Shown one piece after another: positions 7,186 through 14,300 of a stretch of 64,000 nucleotides of DNA. The DNA lies in assembly GCA_024402135.1 (NCBI GenBank), contig JAKSJN010000007.1, positions 1 through 64,000 on the forward strand, read 5' to 3'. The notes under the pieces are model-generated. The model was not told the origin of the DNA. It searched no databases and was given only the letters and a program-made list of their open reading frames with translations. This stretch comes from Bacteroidales bacterium (lineage in GTDB: Bacteria > Bacteroidota > Bacteroidia > Bacteroidales > UBA932). The number at the start of each line of letters is the position of its first letter. Within the stretch, counting starts at the first letter, position 1. Both the position numbers and the translations under genes were made by a program.

Positions 7186-9237
7186 CTATCTATCGGATTC
7201 GGTTATCATCTCCTTCAGCTTTACATTGAATTCATCAGCGCCGTAGACCAGCTTCTCGAGGGTGAGATGCATGCGGTAGCGCCAGTAGTGACGCGGAATC
7301 GCAGGAATGTTGATGCGCTCCCCCATCGGATCCTCGGCGCGGAGATCGGCATCCATTGCAAGCCAGTCCTGGAGCGGCAGCACGGTCAACATCGCAGGAG
7401 AAGCCAGATGCTGCCCGATGATCTGCTCACAGATCTCAGTCGTGGCGGCCTCAGGAGCATCACCCTCAAGTTCAAGCACCTCCTCGTAATACTTTTGGAT
7501 CAGTTCCCTGTCCTCTTCCTCCCACCACATTCTCAAAGGACTCATATCATGGGTAGAAGTTGTGCAGACGCTCATATAAGGATAATCAGCCGGCACAGCG
7601 AAGGTCTGACCAAGTTCCTTAGGCATACGCTGGATCTCGAGAGAAAGCAGTTTCAGGTCATCCATCACCTCTGGCACGCATGCCGGAATCATACCCAGAT
7701 CCTCACCGCAGGCAAGCATACCGGTAGCGGCAAGGAGGTCAGGGAGCTTTCGCATGGCCCTCTCCTTCCAGAATTCATTATGTCTATGATAGAAGAAATC
7801 CTCGTACAACCAATCAAAGGTCAGCTTCTGCTGGTCAGTAAGCGCGTCATAGGCCTCACTCTTCTTCGAACCGATGCCGGGATGCCACATATCCTTCTCA
7901 CGAGGATCAGGCAGGAACAGTCCATCGGCAGCAGGGAGTCCGAAACGGTCCAGGTCGGCACTGCTGTACGGCAGTGCAGGACTGAAATGGCCCTTCATGC
8001 CACTCTTCTCCGGAACAGGGATCTCCCAGATGCGGAAGAATCCAAGAAGATGGTCGATACGGAACAGGTCGAAATACTCGGACATCTTGCCGAGACGTGC
8101 CTTCCACCACGCATAGCCATCCTTTGCCATCACATCCCAGTTATAGGTAGGGAAACCCCAGTTCTGACCATCCTCGGAGAACGGGTCAGGCGGAGCTCCA
8201 GCCTGTGAATCCAGATTGAACAGCTTAGGGTTGCACCATGCATCGGCGCTGGTACGGCTGACTCCGATAGGAAGGTCTCCCTTGAAATAGACACCCTTTT
8301 TGTGGGCATAATCAACCACGCCCTTCAGCTGACGGTCCAGGTGATACTGTATATAGAAATGGTACTCGACCTCCTCCTTGTGCGCAGCATAGTACTCCTT
8401 TGCCTTCTTTGCGCTGTAACGTGCATACTCGCCCCAGCTTTCGAAATCCACCCCACCATGCTCATCGCGAAGAGCACAATATACCGAGTATGGAAGCAGC
8501 CATTCCTTGTTCTCGCAGAAGAACTGACGGAACTCCTCACTCGCAAGGTCAGCCTTGCCGGCGGCAGAATAGTGTGCGCGTGTCATGGCATTCTTCGCCT
8601 CGTTGACAGCAACATAATCGAGCTTTGGCTGTGCATTCAATTCAGCCCGCATCTTCTTGAATGCCGAATCCTCCTTGATGCCCATGTCGGTAAGACGAAG
8701 GAACTGTGGATGTAGTGCGAACGAAGAATTGGCATTGTACGGATATGAGTCCATCCAGGTCCCGCTCATGGTAGTATCGTTGATAGGAAGGAGCTGGATG
8801 ATGCTCTGGCCGGTTTTCTCCGCCCAGTCTACGACAAGCTTGAGATCCTCGAATTCGCCGACGCCGAAGCCTTTCTCGCTGCGAAGCGAAAACACTGGGA
8901 CTGCAGTACCGGCTCCACGCCAGCCCTTCATGTCAAACTTGCGGCAGGAATGGCGTCTTAGGAATGGATTGGCATCCTCTGGGGTATCGATCCAGCTGTC
9001 ACGCAGCTCGTCCATGCCCTTGCGAAGAACAGCATGATGCTCCATCCACTCGCGTCGAACAGTACGGCCGTCACGGATCACTTCGTAGGTATAACTGTCC
9101 AGCATGGACTGTGTGCAGCGAGGGATTTCCACTCTCCACACTTCTCCAGGGGTCCAGTTCATCGGGAAGCGCTTGCGGCCCATCACGAGCTCCAGGCTCT
9201 CGCCCCAGACAGTCTTATATTCGATAGAAAATGTCAT
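7186..9237 (-). CDS. malQ: 4-alpha-glucanotransferase (GH77)
   Basis: The 683-residue enzyme transfers alpha-1,4-glucan segments (amylomaltase/DPE2 type) in maltodextrin and glycogen metabolism. An N-terminal starch-binding-like beta domain (about 1-95, 'YKTVWGESLELV') precedes the GH77 barrel. The nucleophile Asp is in 'FRIDHLLGFFRIWEIP', the acid/base Glu in 'ACGEDLGMIP', and the third Asp in 'STHDMSPLRMWWEE'. Many Bacteroidales relatives have two CBM20 domains and are near 900 residues; here only one shortened domain is left. The start at 9237 (MTFSIEYK) is chosen because the longer frame adds a 22-residue stretch overlapping the promoter at 9257-9264. Confidence 0.92.
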   Translation of the reverse strand: MTFSIEYKTVWGESLELVMGRKRFPMNWTPGEVWRVEIPRCTQSMLDSYTYEVIRDGRTVRREWMEHHAVLRKGMDELRDSWIDTPEDANPFLRRHSCRKFDMKGWRGAGTAVPVFSLRSEKGFGVGEFEDLKLVVDWAEKTGQSIIQLLPINDTTMSGTWMDSYPYNANSSFALHPQFLRLTDMGIKEDSAFKKMRAELNAQPKLDYVAVNEAKNAMTRAHYSAAGKADLASEEFRQFFCENKEWLLPYSVYCALRDEHGGVDFESWGEYARYSAKKAKEYYAAHKEEVEYHFYIQYHLDRQLKGVVDYAHKKGVYFKGDLPIGVSRTSADAWCNPKLFNLDSQAGAPPDPFSEDGQNWGFPTYNWDVMAKDGYAWWKARLGKMSEYFDLFRIDHLLGFFRIWEIPVPEKSGMKGHFSPALPYSSADLDRFGLPAADGLFLPDPREKDMWHPGIGSKKSEAYDALTDQQKLTFDWLYEDFFYHRHNEFWKERAMRKLPDLLAATGMLACGEDLGMIPACVPEVMDDLKLLSLEIQRMPKELGQTFAVPADYPYMSVCTTSTHDMSPLRMWWEEEDRELIQKYYEEVLELEGDAPEAATTEICEQIIGQHLASPAMLTVLPLQDWLAMDADLRAEDPMGERINIPAIPRHYWRYRMHLTLEKLVYGADEFNVKLKEMITESDR

Positions 9238-9256
9238 ATATTTGGTATATTTCAAG

Positions 9257-9264
9257 CAAAAATA
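9257..9264 (-). promoter_or_regulatory. -7 element of the malQ promoter
   Basis: TATTTTTG on minus, 19 bases before the malQ ATG, matches TAnnTTTG. The upstream -33 side (TTGTTAAC on minus, about 9283-9290) overlaps the proposed ECF promoter on the other strand, so the two transcripts may interfere. Confidence 0.55.
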
Positions 9265-9282
9265 AAAAAAACGCAAGAATGC

Positions 9283-9308
9283 GTTAACAATACGTTTCCG
9301 CATTCGTC
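9283..9308 (+). promoter_or_regulatory. Candidate ECF-sigma promoter of the DUF4252 operon
   Basis: GTTAAC (9283-9288), 16 bases, then CGTC (9305-9308) resembles the GGAAC-N16/17-CGTC layout of ECF sigma promoters. The region has no TAnnTTTG box on this strand. It also carries overlapping dyads: GAATGCG (9277-9283) with CGCATTC (9299-9305), and ACGCA/TGCGT (9271-9284). Since the operon encodes an ECF sigma factor, autoregulation is plausible, but this is pattern inference only. Confidence 0.4.
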
Positions 9309-9319
9309 ATATAGGTGCT

Positions 9320-9838
9320 ATGAAAAAACTGACACTTATCATCACCTTGACCCTGCTGAGCATTGCAGCATTTGCGCAGAACAGACGCGCCGCGGTCACC
9401 CAGAGCGAGCTTATGGATCTCGTCTCAGATTACAGAATGAATCCGGAATTCGAAGTCGTACAGTTCGGAGGAATCGCCATGAGTGCCGTCAAGACGCTCG
9501 TCCTCACGGCAATGGCAGGCGATCCGGACCCTGATGTCCGTGCCGCCCGCAAGCTCATCAGAGGCATCCGCAAGGTCGCGATCGTAGACTATTCCGACTG
9601 CAGCACCAACGTCAAGGACAAGTTCAACAGGAAACTTGACAGGATACTCAAGAACACCGATCCGCTGATGGAGTTCAAGGATGATGGAGAAAAGATGACC
9701 ATCTACGGAGTGGTTTCCGACAAAGGAGACAAGCTGCAGAATTTCATTCTCTGCGACCCCGAGGACGGAACGCTGATCTGCCTTTTCGGCACCATTGATA
9801 TTGACACTATTGCAAGATTCGCATCGGACACCATATGA
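9320..9838 (+). CDS. DUF4252 secreted protein, first copy
   Basis: The 172-residue protein has a signal peptide (cut after AFAQ20) and the DUF4252 pattern. This is an N-terminal helical part, a central 'IRKVAIVDYSDCSTNVKDKFNRKL' segment broken by short loops, then 'MEFKDDGEKMTIYGVVSDKGDKL' and a hydrophobic strand 'GTLICLFGTIDIDTI'. DUF4252 proteins of Bacteroidota have no assigned function. The gene opens the operon and overlaps the sigma-factor gene by 4 bases (ATGA), so they are translationally coupled. A second DUF4252 gene closes the operon. Confidence 0.85.
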   Translation: MKKLTLIITLTLLSIAAFAQNRRAAVTQSELMDLVSDYRMNPEFEVVQFGGIAMSAVKTLVLTAMAGDPDPDVRAARKLIRGIRKVAIVDYSDCSTNVKDKFNRKLDRILKNTDPLMEFKDDGEKMTIYGVVSDKGDKLQNFILCDPEDGTLICLFGTIDIDTIARFASDTI

Positions 9839-10311
9839 CACACGCGGAATTCAAGGCAAAGGTCCTTCCGCTTTCCGAACCTCTGTTCCGCATAGCAATG
9901 TATATGCTTGAGGACGAATCCGACGCTTCAGATGCGGTCCAGGACCTGATGCTGAAACTATGGCGTGAACGGGACAGCCTGGATGACAGGGACAACCTCA
10001 AGGCCTGGTGCTCGACCATGATGCGCAACCTCTGCGTTGACAGGATAAGAGCCGCGACAAGGAGAAGAGGGAACGGAAAGGAAATAGAGATGTCCACAGG
10101 CAGTCCGGAAAGCGGCTACGAGGACAAGGAAAGACTAAGGAGAGTCATGAAAGCCATGACAGACCTTCCGGAAACCCAACGCCGGATATTGCAGATGAAA
10201 GTCTTTGAAGATCTATCCTACGAGGAGATCGAAGAAAGGACAGGATTGGGAAATGCATCGCTGAGAGTGCTTCTCAGCAAAGCCAGAAAAACATTGAAAG
10301 CTGTATTATGA
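9835..10311 (+). CDS. ECF RNA polymerase sigma factor
   Basis: The 158-residue protein has region 2 at about residues 12-75 ('DESDASDAVQDLMLKLWRE', 'LKAWCSTMMRNLCVDRIR') and region 4 at about 100-155 ('LPETQRRILQMKVFEDLSYEEI', 'SLRVLLSKARKTL', split here by a short gap). It would direct RNA polymerase to a small regulon. It overlaps both neighbours by 4 bases, which ties its dose to the DUF4252 protein before it and the membrane protein after it. Confidence 0.93.
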   Translation: MTHAEFKAKVLPLSEPLFRIAMYMLEDESDASDAVQDLMLKLWRERDSLDDRDNLKAWCSTMMRNLCVDRIRAATRRRGNGKEIEMSTGSPESGYEDKERLRRVMKAMTDLPETQRRILQMKVFEDLSYEEIEERTGLGNASLRVLLSKARKTLKAVL

Positions 10312-10724
10312 AAGATTTGAAAGATATGGAAAGACTCGGGCTCGAAGAGCTCATGGAGATCGCGGACGACAAGTCCGTGAAGGCTCCGGAGAATCTCGCC
10401 GGGTTCCTTGACAAGGCCATCGACGCCGAGGCTCTCATCGAAGAGGTCTCAAAGGACGAGGAGCCTGGAGCTCTCAAGTCAAAACCTGTGGCTCTGATGT
10501 TCCGCCGCATTGCACCTTATGTCGCTGCTGCCGCGGTCGTGGTGATGGCTTTCGTGGCCTATCCTTCGCACCCGAAGGACACCTTTGACGATCCCGCTCT
10601 TGCCTACGCTGAACTTGAAAAGACTTTCGCCTATATGTCCTCCAAGACTGGAAAGGCCCTGGATATGGCCCGTCTCGAAGGAGACCAGGCAATGGAAAAG
10701 ACAATCAACATGTTAGACTTCTAA
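10308..10724 (+). CDS. Single-pass membrane protein, probable anti-sigma factor
   Basis: The 138-residue protein has an acidic cytosolic N-terminal part (1-65), one hydrophobic segment (about 66-84, 'RIAPYVAAAAVVVMAFVAY') and a short periplasmic C-terminal part. Its position directly after an ECF sigma gene, with a 4-base overlap and this topology, is typical of anti-sigma factors. No zinc-binding HxxxCxxC motif is visible, so it is not a classical ZAS protein. The function is therefore inferred from context. Confidence 0.65.
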   Translation: MKDLKDMERLGLEELMEIADDKSVKAPENLAGFLDKAIDAEALIEEVSKDEEPGALKSKPVALMFRRIAPYVAAAAVVVMAFVAYPSHPKDTFDDPALAYAELEKTFAYMSSKTGKALDMARLEGDQAMEKTINMLDF

Positions 10725-10735
10725 ACACTTAACCT

Positions 10736-11221
10736 ATGAAAAAGTATATCATCGCAGCCGTGATGCTGCTCATATCCATCACTTCATTCGCCCAGAGCGG
10801 CGAAGCACTGTACCGCAAGTACTCCGATGAACCCGGCGTAAGCGGAGTCTACATCTCCCCCGCCATGTTCCGCATGATCGGACGTCTGCCGGCCATGAGC
10901 ATCAATGACGACGATGTGGACATCACGCCTATCATCCGCTCGCTCTCGGGTTTCTACCTCATCAACAGCGAGAACCCTGAAGTCAATGAAGCCCTCCGCG
11001 CCGAGATGCGCAAGGTCCGCGGCTCGAACAAGTATGAACTTCTCATGGAAGCCAAGGACGACGGCGACAAGATGAGCATCTATACCGCGAACAAGGGCGA
11101 CCTCATAACAAGCCTGCTCTTCCTCGCAGAAGAGATGAGAGAATGTACATTCATCATGCTCGACGGCTCGATCTACCAGGATGACCTCGACAGGCTTCTA
11201 AGCAAGGCTCTCAACGACTAG
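10736..11221 (+). CDS. DUF4252 secreted protein, second copy
   Basis: The 161-residue protein has a signal peptide (MKKYIIAAVMLLISITSFAQ) and DUF4252 features: 'KYSDEPGVSGVYISPAMFRMIG', 'IIRSLSGFYLINSENPEV', then 'LLMEAKDDGDKMSIYTAN' and a C-terminal 'MLDGSIYQDDLDRLL'. It shares the 'KDDG(E/D)KM(T/S)IY' core with the first copy, but otherwise the two have diverged, so they probably have distinct roles or form a heteromer. It starts 11 bases after the anti-sigma-like gene and is followed by a strong terminator. Confidence 0.85.
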   Translation: MKKYIIAAVMLLISITSFAQSGEALYRKYSDEPGVSGVYISPAMFRMIGRLPAMSINDDDVDITPIIRSLSGFYLINSENPEVNEALRAEMRKVRGSNKYELLMEAKDDGDKMSIYTANKGDLITSLLFLAEEMRECTFIMLDGSIYQDDLDRLLSKALND

Positions 11222-11247
11222 ACGGCAGTATCGGCAAAATATCCATG

Positions 11248-11279
11248 ACCGCTATCGGGGAAACCCGGTGGCGGTTTTT
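11248..11279 (+). terminator. Intrinsic terminator with GAAA tetraloop
   Basis: A 12-base-pair stem (ACCGCTATCGGG with CCCGGTGGCGGT, including G:T pairs) is capped by GAAA and followed by TTTT. It ends the DUF4252/sigma operon and lies just before the A2M promoter. Confidence 0.85.
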
Positions 11280-11294
11280 CTGGTAGCATTTTTG

Positions 11295-11302
11295 TAGCTT
11301 TG
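11295..11302 (+). promoter_or_regulatory. -7 element for the A2M-pbpC operon
   Basis: TAGCTTTG fits TAnnTTTG and lies 23 bases before the ATG at 11326. Because it overlaps the GTG at 11302, the longer reading frame starting there cannot be fully transcribed from this promoter. This decides the start. Confidence 0.65.
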
Positions 11303-11325
11303 TGTTTCGTCGTCAGTATAGAATT

Positions 11326-14300
11326 ATGAGAAACAGACTTTTCAGATGGATGGCCATCTCTCCGGTCATCCTTATTACTTTATTCATGGCCGCAGGATGC
11401 TCAGGATCATCCTCCCCAAAGGTTATTCCAGATTACACACAGTACATAAGCGCATACACTGCCGGACTGATCCAGGACGACAGCGCAATAAAGCTTGAAT
11501 TCACCTCTGAAATAGAAGGAGCCGAAGCCGGCAAGGATATCCCTGCCGGTCTGTTCAGCATTTCGCCAAGAGTTTCCGGCAAGGCCATATGGACATCCGG
11601 GAATTCATTGGAGTTCGTTCCGGACGAGGGATCCCTGGAACATGGTAAGGAATACAAGGTCAGGGTGGCGCTCGACAAGGTGTTCGACATCCGGGACAAG
11701 TCTTTGAGGACGATGGAATTCAGTTTCATGCTTGCAAAGCGCCAGGCAAGAATCAGCATCACCGACATGATCATCACCGAAGCCGAGCCTGACATGGTCG
11801 ACGTGGCAGGAGAAATAGAGTTCAATTGCCGGATGCGCATTGACGACGTCATGAAATACACGTCATGGTCCCTCGGCACCAAGACGGAAGGTGCCGGAAT
11901 AAGCATAAGCGAAGAATCCCCATACCTTTTCAGCTTCCGCACAGAAAACATCGGCAGGACAGATAAGGAAAACCGTTTCCAGATCAGTTTCAAAGGTCCG
12001 TCCAGACAGTTCGAGCACAAGGCTGAAGACAGCATCAGCATCCCGGCAAAGGGAGTCTTCGAAGTGGTACGCAGCCAGATATACCTGGATAATGACCAGA
12101 GGATAGAAGTTCTGTTCTCCGATGTCATCGGTTCCTCGGCGAAGGAAAAGGGAATGTTCACAATAGAAGGGGGCTCAAATGAAAAGGTCACCATTTCCGG
12201 CAACAAGGCAACGGTATGGTTCGACTCCGGCAAGGCAGAGACCCTTACCCTGCATGTGACCGAGACAGTCAAGAGCGCTTCCAGCCAGAGCCTCGGGACG
12301 GAATACACAAAGGTTTTCGATGCATTTTCGCCAGTGCCTGCCGTAGAACTGCCATTCTCCGGCAATATCCTGCCGGACCCTTCAAAGCTCGTGATTCCTT
12401 TCCGCGCAGTGAACCTTCGAGCCGTGGATGTTCGTGTAGTAAAGATCTACACTGACAATATCCTGAGCTTTCTCCAGGAAAACGACCTGGACGGCAGCGA
12501 TAACCTGAGGAGGTCAGGACGTCTTGTGTACAGCAGTCAGATCCGTCTTGACACCGATCCGTCCAAGGATCTTGCAAGATGGCAGGACTTCTCACTCGAC
12601 CTTTCAGGTCTTTTCCGACAGGAAAACGGCGCGATATACCGCGTCAGATTCCTGTTCAACCGCGACTATTACGTCGGATACCAGGGCGACATGAGCGAAG
12701 GAAAGAAAAGCAAGACGCAACCTTCCTGGGCTGCGGGAGACACTTCTTCAGAATTCGCAACAGACGCATACTGGGACATCGCCCAGCCTTATGCCTGGGA
12801 AGACAGCGACATATACAACTGGAAGGAATATGACTGGAGCGAGACGGATGACCCTTCCAAACCTTCATTCTACATGGAAGGGAACCGGTTCCCGGCAAGA
12901 AACATCATGACCAGCACCCTGGGCATAATCGCAAAACGTGCGGACTCGCCGGAGCTTGACATATTTGTGAACGACATTTTGAGCTCGAAGCCTGTATCGG
13001 ATGCAAAGGTACAGGTCTATGACTATCAGCTCCAGAGTCTGGGCAGCGGAAAAACCGACAGGGATGGCCACGTCAGAATCTCCGCCAGCGGCAAGCCGTT
13101 CATCGTAACTGCCGAGGCCGGCGAGTCAAAGACGTACCTCAGGGTCAATGATGGAGAAGAAAACCTGCTCAGCCGCTTCGATGTAGGCGGTGAACGCATA
13201 CAGGACGGCCTCAAGGGCTTCGTCTACGGAGAACGTGGAGTATGGCGCCCTGGCGACACCCTTCACCTCACGCTGGTGGTCGAGGATCCTATGAAGCTCT
13301 TTCCTGCCGCCCACCCTGCGACCATGGAGGTCTATACGGCCCTTGGCCAGCTGCACTCACGCAAGGTGGCGGCAAACAACACCGACGGATTCTATACATT
13401 CAGTGTTCCTACCGCGGAGACTGACCCGACGGGCAGCTGGAATGCATATTTCAAAGTCGGAGGCGCGACATTCCACAAATCCCTGCTCATAGAAACCGTC
13501 AAGCCAAACCGCCTGAAGGTCAATCTCAAGGTTCCTGAAGTCATTGACGGCATGGAGGCATTCAACTACAGTATCGAATCCAACTGGCTTACCGGCCCTG
13601 CCGCGTCCGGTCTGAAATACGAGCTGGAGATGACTCTCCGCGACGGAAGCGCCCTGTTAGCAAAGAAATCCGGAAATCTTGCCGGATATACATTCAGGAA
13701 CCCGCTTTCGTCATTCTCGACCTCGGAGATTTCCGTTGCGAAAGGCACACTCGATGCTGCCGGCAAAGCGTCAGGTAAAGCCGACCGTAGCAAGGCGGTA
13801 TACCAGGCTCCCGGGCTGCTGGCTGCAAGTGTGGTGTCCCGCGTATTCGAGGAGGGTGGCGACGAGAGCTTTTCTCTCACCGAGACTATCTACTCGCCAT
13901 ACAAGGTCTATGTCGGTGTAAAAGCAGAGACCGATGATTATCTGGAGACCGACAAGGATCATGATTTCAGTGTCGTGACGGTGGACTGCAACGGAAAACC
14001 TGTCGGAAACAGGGCTCTCGACTATACCATATACAAACTGGACTGGAGCTGGTGGTGGGAAAGTGACGCATCATCGCTTGACTCATATGTCAACGGCAGC
14101 AGCGCCAAGGTACACAGCCACGGAACGGTAAAGTGCGGTACGTCCGGAGCAAAGATTCCATTCCGCATCGACTATCCCGAATGGGGACGCTACCTCATTA
14201 TAGTGAAGGACAGCCAAAGCGGGCATACGTCCGGAATGACGTTCCTGGCAGACTGGCCGGAGTGGCGCGGACGAAGCAGCAAGTCCGACCCGACAGCAAT

